Positions 1 to 11,155 of a stretch of 64,000 nucleotides of DNA are shown piece after piece (position 1 is the stretch's first letter; each line of letters starts with the position of its first letter). Made by a program: the position numbers and the translations under genes. Where the stretch lies: NCBI GenBank assembly GCA_963082975.1, contig OY720344.1, forward strand, positions 29,361,172 to 29,425,171, in the 5' to 3' direction. The notes beneath the pieces were generated by a model that did no database searches, had not been told where the DNA came from, and was given only the letters and a program-made list of their open reading frames with translations. Source of the DNA: Labia minor (taxonomy: Eukaryota; Arthropoda; Insecta; Dermaptera; Spongiphoridae).

Positions 1-396
1 CATATCAAGTATTATTAGACTCATAGAAGCGTGAGAGAGCAAGGGTCATAAGAAACACTTAGAAAAATGCCTAAGGGCAAATATAATATTTACAGGAATG
101 AACTAAATGGAAATTGCATTTGTATTTACAAGGGATGTGCCTGCGTTAGTAACATCTCGGGTTATAGTTTCTTCATATTACCAATAATAGATAATAGGAT
201 ATTTTAGATAATCTAAAAGAGAAAATGAAGTTGTTATAGAAAGAAATAGAAAGATTATCTCTTTCGAACAATCTATTGATAATTGCGTTAATACATAATA
301 ATCATTGTAAATAGCTATGCTTTTATTCATTATATTGTGTTTTTTGAAACATATCTAAAAAAATGAATGGCTAGTAAATATCCAAGGGAAGAAATG
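1..396. other. AT-rich DNA, no feature seen
   Basis: No convincing coding frame, RNA gene or repeat end is visible before the hAT target duplication at 397-404. Confidence 0.5.
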
Positions 397-790
397 CTCT
401 AAACCATAGGTTCTTAAACTTATGTACTCCACGGACCCCCACTTGAAAAAATTTTTTTTGACGGACCCCCATCACAACTTTAGGTACTTTACGTCATTTT
501 ATTAATTAATTTCTGGCTTACGATCTCATAAGGACAAGGATATATGATGAATATTTCTAACAGTGATTGGTGAATAACGATTTTTTTGCATATTGTAGAA
601 CACATTTTATTAGAAATTATAATATTGAAGAAAGAAAATACAAACATTGTCATAGCAACAAATCTCACAAATTATAATGGGTACTTACATTAAATTCATA
701 TAAATATTTTATAATTTTTTTCAGAAAATATTAAATAAGAAATATTTTAAAAAATAACTGCATCTATCTCATTAAATATAACTTACATAT

Positions 791-2650
791 TTAATGAGAT
801 GTATGCAGTTGTTTTCTTGAAACAAGAATCTCAATATCTGGCTTAATATTGGAAACTTTTAATCTAAGATCCGGCTCTACATTTAATTTGTTTCTATATT
901 TAGACTTAATATAAAATAGTACCGAAAAAGCTTGTTCGCATAAATATGTTGTGCAGAATGGAATCAAGTGTTGAAGTGCTTTATTTGCAAGCGCAGGATA
1001 ATCTGACCTGAGAAGTAACCAAAAGTTGCTCAATTCAGTTTTGTTAAATTTTAGTTTATAAGTTGTATCACATGATAATTCCACGAGAATATCTTGTTCA
1101 GGTGCAGATAAATGTTTAGCATTTGTAATTTCCATATTAAATGGATCTCTGATCCAGTTATTGCAAGGATCAGGAGTAGAAAAATACTTCCTGAAGTTGC
1201 TTTTCAAAGTAATTAAATGTTCAACAAATAATTGACGCGTTTGATTAAGCAATTTTTCACTGGAGCTTTCTATGAAATCATTGAGAGTTGGAAAAGACTC
1301 ATATACACCGTTCTGGATGCGTTTCGACCACAAGTCGATTTTTTTAATCATTGCTTCTATTTTATCTTCAACTTTAAATATATTTACAACAGTACCTTGC
1401 AGGCTCAAATTAAGTTCGTTCAATTTTGTAAAAATATCAGTCAAGTAAGCCACCTTAGCTAACCAGATAAAATCATTGAAACATTCGGTCAGTTCAAAAT
1501 GCGCATCTATTAAAAACAATCGTATTTCATCTCGAAGCTCAAAAAGGCGAATGAGTACTTTCCCGCGGGACAACCAACGTACATCTGTATGTAATAATAA
1601 ATGTGTATGTTGACTACCCATTTCCTCACACAAAATTTTAAAAACTCTGGAATTAAGTGGACGAGCCTTAATGAAATTGACAATTTTAACTACTTCGTCT
1701 AATGTTCTTTTCAAATCTGGTGACATATTTTTGGCTGCTAATGATTCTCTGTGAATGCAGCAATGATTCCAAACAACCTGAGGCGCAACATTTTTAATAA
1801 GAGCAATCAATCCAGTTCTTGTACCTGACATTGCACGAGCACCATCAGTGCAAATTCCAACACATTTTGGCCACTCTATTTCATTTTCGGTTATAAAATT
1901 ATTCAAACTGTTAAATATGTCATTAGCTGTCGTTCGTGAAGGTAGTGAATCACAAAACAATACATCTTCTTGTATTTGATTTTCAAACTCATATCTAATG
2001 AAAGCTAACAAATTGGCATTATTAGTGACATCAGTACTTTCATCCAATTGTAATGAGTAATAGTGACTTTTGCGCACTCTCGATATTAATTCTTCTTTTA
2101 TATTACATGACATGTCTTCAATCCTATTCTTAACCGTATCATTTGATAATGAAATCAAATTTATATCGTTTGCTGCTTTAGTTCCTAACATTATATTTGT
2201 AATTACTTTTGTAGCAGGAAGAATTAATTGCTCTGCTATATTATGCGGCTTTCCTGCTTTAGCAATAAGTAGAGCTACTTCATATGATGCCATTACTGCT
2301 TTCTTACTCATACCACCAGATCCCGTCTTTACCATCAATTTCTGACTTGAATTAAGTTCTTCTTTTTTCATTTTAAAAAATTCGATAGACTTACTAACAT
2401 GCTCGCTGTGCTTTGTTTGTAAATGACGTCTGAGATTAGCAGGTTTCATACTTTCATTGGATAAACTTTCCTGACATAGAACGCAGACTGGTCTTTCCAC
2501 ATCATTGTTGCAAATATAAGTAAATCCAAATGATAAATAATCATCCGAATATTTTCTAGTTTTGCGTTTCTTGGTAGAGTTTGCTGTTGATGCCTCATCA
2601 TCTGATTCTTTCCGTTTCTGTGTTGAACCAGTTTGTAGCCAACGATCCAT
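791..2650 (-). CDS. BED-finger hAT transposase, ZBED5-like, 619 aa
   Basis: This transposase would cut and paste the surrounding element in the nucleus. The frame is open from ATG (2650) to stop with no lesion. Residues 20-35 are a basic, NLS-like stretch. A BED zinc finger follows with C56, C59, H76 and H81. The RNase H-like core has the candidate catalytic D203 in LQLDESTD and D269 in CTDGARAMSG, then a CxxH-type motif at about 297-300 (HCCIH). The C-terminal hATC dimerisation region at about 545-610 contains E572 in CEQAFS, the expected third acidic residue. The length matches full animal ZBED5/SCAND3-like transposases, and no intron is needed. Intact ends and target duplication suggest recent activity. 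A domesticated ZBED gene is unlikely because the TIRs and TSD are still present. Confidence 0.93.
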   Translation of the reverse strand: MDRWLQTGSTQKRKESDDEASTANSTKKRKTRKYSDDYLSFGFTYICNNDVERPVCVLCQESLSNESMKPANLRRHLQTKHSEHVSKSIEFFKMKKEELNSSQKLMVKTGSGGMSKKAVMASYEVALLIAKAGKPHNIAEQLILPATKVITNIMLGTKAANDINLISLSNDTVKNRIEDMSCNIKEELISRVRKSHYYSLQLDESTDVTNNANLLAFIRYEFENQIQEDVLFCDSLPSRTTANDIFNSLNNFITENEIEWPKCVGICTDGARAMSGTRTGLIALIKNVAPQVVWNHCCIHRESLAAKNMSPDLKRTLDEVVKIVNFIKARPLNSRVFKILCEEMGSQHTHLLLHTDVRWLSRGKVLIRLFELRDEIRLFLIDAHFELTECFNDFIWLAKVAYLTDIFTKLNELNLSLQGTVVNIFKVEDKIEAMIKKIDLWSKRIQNGVYESFPTLNDFIESSSEKLLNQTRQLFVEHLITLKSNFRKYFSTPDPCNNWIRDPFNMEITNAKHLSAPEQDILVELSCDTTYKLKFNKTELSNFWLLLRSDYPALANKALQHLIPFCTTYLCEQAFSVLFYIKSKYRNKLNVEPDLRLKVSNIKPDIEILVSRKQLHTSH

Positions 2651-2744
2651 TTTATGGAGTAATTTATTAACATTGAACTACAATAATATAAATATAATAT
2701 AAATATAATATAAATATAACGAATTATTATTTACTAGCTATGTT

Positions 2745-2870
2745 TTAATATGATTTTAAATGAATGTTTTAATATCATTTTAAATGAATGTTTTAAATCA
2801 TTTTAATAAATGTTTTAAATCATTTTAAATAAATGATTTAATATCATTTTAAATGAATATTAATTTATAT
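2745..2870. repeat. Imperfect tandem repeat, ~24-bp unit, inside hAT
   Basis: Repeated variants of ATTTTAAATGAATGTTTTAA lie upstream of the transposase start and inside the element. They could bind transposase, but that is inference. Confidence 0.6.
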
Positions 2871-2880
2871 AATAAATATA

Positions 2881-2970
2881 TTTCGTAATTTGATTCTAAA
2901 ATATTATTAATTTCGTAATTTGATTCTAAAATATTATTAATTTCGTAATTTGATTCTAAAATATTATTAA
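2881..2970. repeat. Three exact 30-bp tandem repeats
   Basis: The unit beginning TTTCGTAATTTGATTCTAAA occurs three times without change at 2881, 2911 and 2941, within the upstream region of the hAT transposase gene. Confidence 0.95.
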
Positions 2971-3153
2971 AATAAATATTTTTTATTCATAAAACTAACT
3001 TATACTTACTCTCAAAAACAGCCTTTCTGGGAAATTGCAAAATGTGTTTAGTGTTTTTATAAAATAATGATCATGCAAATTACACTAAAAATTAAAAAAA
3101 ATTATTAGCTATAATAAACTATTATTAGCTATAATTTAATTATAATTAATTAA

Positions 3154-3263
3154 ATTAATAAAAATAATTTAAAGATACAACTCGTTGAGAAATGAACTTA
3201 TAATTAACATTAATAAAAATAATTTAAAGATACAACTCGTTGAGAAATGAACTTATAATTAAC
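3154..3263. repeat. Two 55-bp tandem repeats
   Basis: A 55-bp unit containing GATACAACTCGTTGAGAAAT is present at 3154-3208 and 3209-3263, inside the hAT element between the transposase start and the right TIR. Confidence 0.93.
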
Positions 3264-4130
3264 ATTTGCTTTAAAACTGTTTAAAACCCCAGAGTGGACG
3301 CTGACAATTTGGGTTTTTCCGGGTAAGACTGTCCCCTCCCCTGGTTTTCCCCAATAACAAAGTGAAAGAAAATTCCCTTATATGCCTCCCCTTCCGAGCC
3401 CCTAAGAGGGGTTATTTTAAAGGAACAATCGAAAAATGATTTTAAATGAATGAATGGATGAAAATTCAAATTTTATATATAGTTTTTTATATATGTTTAT
3501 TTATTCACAAAAAATTAATTGACATAATTATCAATTTAATAAAATAAAATAGTATTATTAATAGTATTAAATTATAGCCGTAATTCTCTAGGAGGATATA
3601 GTTAAACAATGAACTTTAAATATTTATATATGTATATATTTTTACGATGATTTTTTTCCGAGGACCGCGGACCCCCAGTAAAGGCTTCGCGGACCCCCAG
3701 GGGTCCGCGGACCACAGTTTAAGAACCACTGCTCTAAACAAGATGATCAATAAACAATCCACTAGGTCATAAATCATTGAATGTCTTGGAGAAAAACAGA
3801 AAATAAGAAAAGGAGAGAGAGCTTAGAGTAAACGAGCAATACCCTTAATAAAATTAATTATTTTGCCATCATTATCTATTGTTTTCCCATCTTTGAATTT
3901 GTTATAACATTCAAATTAATGAATCGTTTTATTCTTATTAAAAGTAAATAAACATTAATTTGTTGAATTTATACACATATATATAAAACATTTTATAAGA
4001 ATTGGATCATGGTAAATGTAACATTAATTCTACTTTATTTCCTTTCTTATTGTATATATGTACTTGTAACAAAAGATTTTTGTTTTAAACTAAAATATCT
4101 AATGCTATACTCCTAAAAATATCACTTGTC

Positions 4131-4254
4131 TTTTTACTATTTATTACGATCACGAAAATTTTCGATGTCGAGATTTTGAAGTTTTTATACGTTTTGAAGG
4201 TTCCTGACTTATTTTCACTAAGGTTGAGAAAAATGTCTGTGTGTGTGTGTGTGT
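4131..4254 (+). mobile_element. Helentron-like family 2, 5' fragment
   Basis: It starts TTTTTACTAT and shares the GCGATCACGAAAATTTTCGA, GTTTTTATACG and GTTTTGAAGG motifs of the family, then stops inside the (GT)n microsatellite. The usual ACTATCTC hairpin is partly deleted. It directly abuts the glutaminase exon fragment. Confidence 0.75.
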
Positions 4255-4371
4255 GTCGCGGACGGCTTCCGGCTTCAATACTTTCTCCTCAGTGATAGGA
4301 CAAATACCACCGTTGGTGAGAGTAGCTGCCATCACCGAAACACCATCACAATTCGCTTCCATCGAACAACA
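4255..4371 (-). pseudogene. GLS: Captured glutaminase exon fragment
   Basis: Read on the minus strand, 39 uninterrupted codons include [18 protein letters not shown] and [10 protein letters not shown]. This is a highly conserved block of animal kidney-type glutaminase, the mitochondrial enzyme that converts glutamine to glutamate. In true glutaminases it is followed by the SLMHSCGMYD block, which is absent here. The start is preceded by a pyrimidine-rich tract and TTTATTTAG, a plausible splice acceptor (AG at 4372-4373), so intron sequence came along. The 3' side ends abruptly in the (AC)n microsatellite of a Helentron-like element and has no donor site. The rest of the gene is not seen nearby. 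It is best read as a gene fragment picked up by or between mobile elements. A rearranged host exon is the alternative. Confidence 0.82.
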
Positions 4372-4407
4372 CTAAATAAAGAAAATCATCATCAGTGCAT
4401 GTCTTGC

Positions 4408-5030
4408 CAGAGATAGTACTATTGCGATCACGAAAATTTTCGATGTTGAGATTTTGATGTTTTTATACGTTTTGAAGGTTCCTGAATCATTTTCACTAAG
4501 GTTGAGAAAAATGTCTGTGTGTGTGTGTGTGTGTAGACAAGATTACGCAAAAATGGTTTGAGCTAGAATAATGAAATTTGGTACACGGGCATTATTCAAA
4601 ATTCGTAAATTTCTATCAACTTTTGAGAAATGTAGCTCATTCGGAACAGGACCATTACCTTCCACGTTTTTATTCATTTTCCTTTAAACTTACAGTAATA
4701 ATAAAGATATAAGTTTGATAGTTTTTCACATGATTAAAAATTGTATAATACTATTAAATATAGAATTTCAGATTGATTGAATAAATTTTTTAAATTTTGA
4801 CTTAAAAATGAAGGTAAAGGTTTTAAATTTAAATTTAATATGTTTATTAATTAATTTAATTTAATAACAATACTATACTGTAAATTTAAATTTTAAATTA
4901 ATTAATTAATTAATCCAATTCAATTATATTTAATTTATAATTTATGTAATTAATTAAATTTAATTTAAATATAATATATGTTAATTAATCCAATTTAAAT
5001 TTGTGAGATAGTCGTGTGGAGACACTCCAG
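4408..5030 (+). mobile_element. Helentron-like family 2, near-complete copy
   Basis: It starts within the 5' hairpin (CCAGAGATAGT), continues with GCGATCACGAAAATTTTCGA, a (GT)n tract and the GATGAAATTTGGTAC motif, and ends GATAGTCGTGTGGAGACACT followed by CCAG. The terminal hairpin arms GTGTGGAGACAC are degraded. Long AT-only stretches fill its 3' half. Confidence 0.75.
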
Positions 5031-6149
5031 ATTTTTTCTTCAAATTTCTTATGTAGTCATCAAATCGTATTTATTTTTAAATAAAATAATTGTATGCCAG
5101 CTTTAAGGATCATTAGATACCCATTTTGTGGTTATGACAAGTTTCCTTTAAATCAGGGAGGATTTTGAAGGATCTTTTATCTGTGTAATCCCCCTCTATC
5201 TTAAGGAATATTTCTTGTGAGATTTTCCTCTCCTAAAAATATTAGAAATGGTTTTTTTTCTTTATTCTTTCATTTTCCATATGAATGCATCTAAATATAC
5301 TAGTATTTCTAAAATTATAGATTTTATTCCGATCAACATATTCAAGAATGATTTATCATTTGATATTTAATCATTTGATATTATATAATCTGTTTATCCT
5401 ATTATATTGGTTTTCTCCATGTTGACTTCACTAAATTAAAATTTGATTATTTATGTCTTGTATAATGGCTTAATTTAAATTTTAAATACAATTAACAAAA
5501 AGTAATTCTAGTAAAATAGAATGATATCATTAGTGGGACTAATATACTTATTGAAAATAATTAATTAAGTATAAGTATTTTTCTCATTGATTTAAAATGT
5601 CAATGTTCAATTTCAACTAATAAAGCATATCATACTTTATTCTCAAACTTTGTTGTGCAAATATTTTCTCTAATCAATTCTGTATAAATTTAGTGAACAA
5701 ATAAATTTTTAACAATTATTGTGTGAAAAAATAGTTAACCCTTTTGGTGTATATGTTTTAGGCTTGGATTGCGAATAAACGAATTTATAAACTAGCTCAA
5801 TTAAATCTTACCTTACTGCTGTTTATTCTAATAAACTTTGCGAAAACTAACTATATTCCGGAAATCCAATCTGAAATAAATAAAAGAGGGGTGGACGGAT
5901 GTTTTCTCGCAAATAAAACCTTAGATGATTCTGAAATAAGTAGATTTTAATATTTATACATTTACATTAATTAATAAATTAATATTACTTACCTGATATA
6001 AATAAAATCTAATAAGTGTTCCATCTTCCGACAACTGATCAAGACAAGCAAGAAACACCTAATCAATCCCACCTACTTTAGATAATAGTTACTTGTCAAA
6101 TGATATTAGAGGGAGGAAGAAGGGAATATGATTACATATATATATATGA
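5031..6149. other. AT-rich DNA, no feature seen
   Basis: A slightly GC-richer patch at about 5750-5930 has no recognisable coding signal. Nothing else can be supported. Confidence 0.4.
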
Positions 6150-6590
6150 CTACGGAACTCGAAAGTTCTTGGCCGCAGAAACTACATTTCCCAAAGTCCC
6201 CTATCCTGAGCTACACCCAACCAACTCATATTATCTCCCATCTCTCTTACCGTTCCTTGCTATATTGTTCGCCCACCTAATCCTTGGACTTTCAATCGGA
6301 CGTTTCCCAATCGGTCTCCCCACAAATATATTTTTTTCCAGTCTTTCGTCTCCAATTCTTGCTCCGTGTCTTGCCCATCGCAATCTTCTCGATATTATTA
6401 CCCTAACAATGTCTCGAATGCATAGCGGTTTCCTTAGAGTCTCCGCCTCTCATCTTTCTTTGGTTCATAAATGCTGCGAAAAATCCTATTTTCAAATACT
6501 CTAAATTTACTCTCGTCTCCCAAAGTCATAGACCACGCCCCACACCCGTATAATACGACCGGTAAAATAATTGTTTTATATTCTAATTCC
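6150..6590 (-). pseudogene. LINE reverse transcriptase C-terminal remnant
   Basis: Read on the minus strand and allowing for stops, this encodes the post-RT tail of a non-LTR retrotransposon. LPVVLYGCGAWSMTLGDE is followed by a degenerate RRLRWARHGARIGDE and then GRPIGKRPIESPRIRW. These match the conserved order VLYG-W-T, RRxRWAGHVARMG and KRPxGRPRxRW. The RT catalytic YADD part is not present, so the copy is 5'-truncated. The same LINE family contributes the tails at 17546, 25903, 30355 and 36680. Confidence 0.8.
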
Positions 6591-6654
6591 GATTCCCTTT
6601 GATAATAATTTTGTCGAGATAAGTCCCTTAACAGGGATTACGCGATTACTTGCT

Positions 6655-6679
6655 ATATATATCTATAAAAATCCATATA

Positions 6680-6710
<31 letters not shown>

Positions 6711-6735
6711 AGATATAGGGATATCCCTTATATAT
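6655..6735. repeat. (TA)n / ATAGAT microsatellite
   Basis: Alternating TA dinucleotides pass into repeated ATAGAT units. This is simple sequence with no other signal. Confidence 0.9.
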
Positions 6736-6938
6736 ATCTTGATATAAATTCTGATTGCAAATTAAGATTGAATATAAAGTAAAATATTTTTGATAATATC
6801 ACAGATAACAAAGAATAAAAAATTAAATATACAGGGTGGACCAAAAGTCCGGTAACATTTCAAATGGTTATAAAAAATACAAAAAGAGATATGAAAGAAA
6901 ATATGTTTATTTATTATAAAAGTATAAAAATCAGAGTT

Positions 6939-7157
6939 TTATTTTTTAGAAATAACGTCGTCCAAATGTGCCCCTTGTTTAGTTTGGCACCCCTGAAACC
7001 TGGTGCGGAAATTTTCCATCACCGCCCGACAAGTGTTTGGAGAAATGTTCTGAATTTCCTCGGGTATATTTTCTTTTAATTCTTCAATAGACTGAGGATT
7101 GTTATTAAAAACTTTATTTTTGAGGTATCCCCAAAGGAAAAAGTCCATTTGTGACAA
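6939..7157 (-). pseudogene. Mariner transposase C-terminal piece
   Basis: SQMDFFLWGYLKNKVF is the conserved block just after the third catalytic acid of mariner-type transposases. Upstream in another frame, WPP/GHPAARI corresponds to the WPPRSPDL motif, so a frameshift separates them. The end is intact (MENFRTRFQGC and the final lysines). The DDE core encoding the first two acidic residues has been deleted between this piece and the N-terminal piece. It is non-functional. Confidence 0.8.
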
Positions 7158-7361
7158 ATCCGGGCTGCGGGGTGGCCAGTTAATGTCACCTCTTTTGAAT
7201 ATGACTTTTTGCCCAAAAATTGCTGTACAATTTGAATTTTATACGGGTGTAAATGCAAATCCTTGTGAAGAATTCGATTTAAAGATGCCCTGGATACATT
7301 TAAAATACTAGACCGCTTTCGAGTAGAGAGGCCAGGTTGTTCTCTAATAGATGCTCTATGT

Positions 7362-7604
7362 TTACGGGCTCTCTCGACGTCCTCGGCCGGATCGTGGTTG
7401 ATTTAATGTTGAACCCGTCTCCTCGAACTTCTGTACCCAATTTTTAATTGCACGAGATGACGAAGCTCGATTTTTATTTCTTATGTTGTACTGTGTACAA
7501 GATTTTCGTCGCGCTTCAGTCGCAGAATCGTTGTTGCGATAGTACTCGCGTACGCAAAAGTCGCGTTGTGCTCCGCTGAACGACGCCAAGGCACTGAATT
7601 CCAA
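7362..7604 (-). pseudogene. Mariner transposase N-terminal HTH piece
   Basis: Residues about 1-78 form the paired helix-turn-helix DNA-binding start of a mariner-type transposase: FSGAQRDFCVREYYRN, then AIKNWVQKFEETGSTLN and PRSGRGR. Part of the second HTH (RILHKDLHLHPYKIQ-like) continues in other frames at about 7205-7330. The frame then meets stops and the internal deletion. Transcription would run leftward from the right TIR. Confidence 0.83.
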
Positions 7605-7706
7605 CTAGCCGCTCTCGCGTTTAGTATACGCCTCGTTCCCCCCTATCCCCCGCAATTCGAAGAAGCGCTCGATTCAAATGTTACCGGACTTTTGGTCCAC
7701 CCTGTA

Positions 7707-8480
7707 CATTATTTTTGACATTAGATAAAGTAATCAGTAAAATTTTATCTAAAATCGTAATTGTAAAATTTAAGAACATACTTTAGATTACATATTAAGA
7801 AAAAAGAAATTTATATTAAATATTTTCAATCACTTCTATTGGAATCACTCTTGTTAGTGGTAGTATTTGCTTAGTATAGAGAAATTTTAACCTAGAACAT
7901 GCCTATATTATAGATAAATATTTATTAAAAACACATAATACAATTATTAATTATTTTATTAATTTATTATTATAATTATTATATATATATATATTTAATA
8001 TATTTATTTGAACGCCGGATATGATATTTTAATTATGGAATTATGGAATGAAGAAGAAATTCAATGCGGAAATAAGGAAACCCAATTATCGATTCTTTAG
8101 AGCAGTAAAGTCTAGATTCAAAACAAGTTATTTATCAAAGAACCACTGAAAGGGATTATATATCCCTAGAGAATATTTAAAATTGTAATTATTAATAAAA
8201 ATTTATAAGGATGCTTTTAGTGATCATAGATCTAGTTTAAGTAGAAATTATAATTTGTTTATTACGTAAATAAATATAAAACTCAATGATAAATAATAAT
8301 ATTGTATAAAAATCATATTAAAGATAGGAATCTATTTAAGATGAATCTCTTTATTTATAAATTTATGAAGCGATCTATTATATCATAAAAGATGAGAGAA
8401 TCTAGATTAAAAACTTTATCCAATATTTTTATTACAGAATATTTTTCACGAATTTTTTTTTTAAACCAATTTTTTTTTAC
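7707..8480. other. AT-rich DNA, no feature seen
   Basis: AT-rich sequence with a short TA microsatellite near 7980. No coding signal was recognised. Confidence 0.4.
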
Positions 8481-8553
8481 CTTGCCGGAGGGATATGTTC
8501 TGGATTTAAGTTTTCATCAGGTTCCAGGTTCCAGTTCAATAAGCAATTGATTT
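8481..8553 (-). CDS. Possible small host exon with strong donor site
   Basis: On the minus strand a short open segment reads NWNLEPDENLNPEHIPPA and ends CGGCAAG|GTAAAA, a good splice donor. It is GC-richer than its surroundings. A possible acceptor AG lies at 8554-8555 but has no real pyrimidine tract. The peptide was not recognised. It may equally be chance. Confidence 0.25.
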
Positions 8554-10006
8554 CTTATTTTGGATAACACAGTAGTTTATCATTTCAAATATATAGTCCT
8601 CTTGAGACCAGCATGGTACATTATAGTAAATGAATTTTTTTCTATCTATTTTTTCCACAAAATACATATAATAAGGATGATATTTTGAAAAAAAATATGA
8701 GTCAATAACTTTTTGAATTTTCACTTATAATATTTTTTCTTTGTGGTTCTTATAAAATATCAATATAATGGTTAACAATTTGTTCAAATTTATTGATTAA
8801 TAAACACTTTTATAAATAGATTTTAACACTAAAGAAATTAATTATTTATAATGATTAAAAATTTAAAAATTTAGATTTTTACAAAATAAATAAATACAAT
8901 ATTTATCTCTATATCTAACCCTTTCCTTACAAGTAACCCTTGTTGGCGCCCATACGTGTTTTCCACCTTTTCCACCTCTAATTACCCCCACTACAGACTT
9001 AATTTTATTAACTAGATGAATAGATTTTAAAATATCTTAAAATGTTATATTACTTTTAATTTACTTTTAAAATTAATCATTTTAATAAATATGATGTATT
9101 ACTTACTTAATATTATAGTTGATAATATATAAAAGTATAAAATTAAAATATTCATTTTTTTATAAGTCCCAAACAATAATAATAATAATAATAATCATAA
9201 AAATGAGTATAGAATTTTAACAATATGCTATCCATTATTATACTTTAAAAACTTATTATTGAAAATGGGTTTAATATTTTACGTTTTATTTTATTTTATT
9301 TTATTTATATATTTTTTAAACATCTGGTCTCTTTAGAGAAATCATTGAAAGCTCTAAAAAATATTAAAAACTTTTTTAAAATTAAATATTGTTGAAAATT
9401 AGAAGTTTTTGCTTAAAGCTTTAACACGGATATTGGGCATTTGACACTTAATTTTCCTAAAAGTATCAAATTGATTCGTGAAATTTTGTAAAAGTAATTT
9501 TGAAATCAAAAAAACTACTTAATGTCATAGATGAGTCAGACTCATCTCGGAGTGTATTTGAATTATATTTAAATAAATAAAATCAATTCCTTTATTATAT
9601 AACTAAATTTGCATTTTTTCATCAAATGTCATTATTGACAATAAATTTGCCAATTTTGAAAAAATAAAACAAGCTTTTCTAAAATATTTTTCAAGTTGTT
9701 ATTGTTATTATTGGGGCTTTTCTTATAATATATAAGAGTACCTTTTAAATTTAAACAAGAACAAAAACTTAAATATTTATTTATTTAAATTGTTTAGGAA
9801 TTCTTCAAAATATATAAATCTTAATCTATTATAGTATTTAAAATTGTTTCTGCCTCCTAATTATAACTCCCTTTCTCTAAAAATTTTTTAATCGCAATAT
9901 AACCGGAAAATAAATATTTTGAATTTATGTTATATTTTATACATAACTAGCATTTTATTATGGTTGGTGACCACATTTTAAAAAAATTGATAACTAGGTT
10001 ACTATA
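8554..10006. other. AT-rich DNA, no feature seen
   Basis: Contains an (AAT)n run near 9175-9195 and a less AT-biased patch at 8930-9000. No gene or repeat end can be supported. Confidence 0.4.
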
Positions 10007-10265
10007 CCCTATACCAGAGGTGGGGAACCTTTTTACCATTAGAGGCCACATTTAAATTAGGCAGCAATAAGAGAGGCCGCATAAGGTGATTGACCTAAGA
10101 AAGTGACTTTTGTGAAATTATTATAGTTTTGCTATAGATTTAACAATTTATTGCATTATATAGGAAAAACAAAATATAATACTACAAAATTTTAAATTTA
10201 ATATACATATAAAATAATATAAAAATATTATAAAAAATACAATAAAAAATTTTTTATTCACTAAG

Positions 10266-10529
10266 TTAATGACTTATTTGGCTTTGTTTTTTGTTTGACA
10301 GTAATTGTATATTTGGATCAAGCTTCGTAACACACAGCTTTAAATGATCCTCTAAATTTGTTTTTAATTTTGACAAGAGAGAAAATGTTGTCTCGCAACA
10401 GTAGGTACTTCCGAAGCAGGAAAGTAAACGGCGAGCATGTTTTCGAAGGCATGGATATCCAACAGCATTTTTCCAAATTTCTATGGGATCCTTTTTAGTG
10501 TTAAAAAGGGATTTGATGATACTATACAT
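10266..10529 (-). pseudogene. hAT transposase C-terminal (hATC) fragment
   Basis: The 87-residue frame covers the hATC dimerisation domain: KHARRLLSCFGSTYCCETTF followed by SLLSKLKTNLEDHLKLC. The glutamate in CCETTFS corresponds to the third catalytic acid. It ends at a natural stop. Upstream coding sequence is missing or scrambled, apart from a possible ERFEDFR piece near 11150. It resembles the GTF2IRD2/ZBED-type transposase tail common in animal hATs. It cannot encode an active enzyme. Confidence 0.85.
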
Positions 10530-11054
10530 TTCAATTTTTTTTTTATTTTAAATTTTAAAAAAATTGTAAATTTTAAAATTCTAAATTTGAACACACGTTA
10601 CATAATTCTAATTTTTACCCTTTTGTTTTTTCTTCTGGTTTTAATTATCAATATCGTCTTTATACTTTTATTATCAATATTCGAGTGTGTTAATTATTTA
10701 ATATTAAAAAACTAAAGGAACATATATGTATGTCAAAATATAAAATATGGTATATCAGAGGTTTGAGAAAAAACAAAACAAAATAATTCATTCCTGAGTG
10801 CGGAAACTCTATAACAAGAAATTGCATGACCTCTATGCATCTACAGACATTAATAAAAGAACAATGAATAAATAAATATAAATTATTAATTTAATAATTT
10901 AATAAAAAATAAACACGAAAATAGATTTAAAAAAACATAAAATTTACTAATAAAAATTTATAAGAATTAACAAAAAATTAAAATTAAAACATTAAAAAAT
11001 TTCAAATATTTTAAAGAAACACAAATCAAAAAAATATCTTAAAAAAAACAATGG

Positions 11055-11155
11055 AATTATACATCCCTTAATGCCCTAATGCTGTTGAACTTAACGTACT
11101 TCGCCGGCTTCATTAATGATGCCCTGTTCGTTAGCGAAAATCTTCAAAACGTTCT
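11055..11155 (-). pseudogene. Possible further hAT transposase scrap
   Basis: The minus strand reads ERFEDFR then a stop, resembling the RFQDFR motif that lies mid-protein in GTF2IRD2-like transposases. The match is short and the frame is broken. Confidence 0.35.

Larger units (their letters stand above)
405..3731 (-). mobile_element. Complete hAT (Buster-like) DNA transposon with 8-bp TSD
   Basis: The element is bounded by an exact 8-bp direct repeat CTCTAAAC at 397-404 and 3732-3739. Its ends are imperfect terminal inverted repeats: the left begins CATAGGTTCTTAAACT and the right, read inward, CAGTGGTTCTTAAACTG. Both are followed by subterminal CGGACCCCC blocks, which are repeated several times at the right end. 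It carries one intact transposase gene read from the right end towards the left. Its 8-bp duplication and D/D/E transposase with a BED finger are hAT hallmarks. The TSD fits the nnnTAnnn target preference described for Buster-group hATs. A near-identical deletion derivative lies at 11401-11874. Confidence 0.93.
6832..7704 (-). mobile_element. Mariner/Tc1-type deletion derivative, 873 bp
   Basis: Inverted termini of about 29 bp match exactly. Both begin CAGGGTGGACCAAAAGTCCG, and each is flanked by TA, the usual Tc1/mariner target duplication. The interior keeps both ends of a transposase gene on the minus strand but lacks the middle, so it can only move in trans. Confidence 0.93.

Noticed and set aside
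1232..2345. Plus-strand frames at 1232 and 2070
   Set aside because: Shadows of the minus-strand hAT transposase gene.
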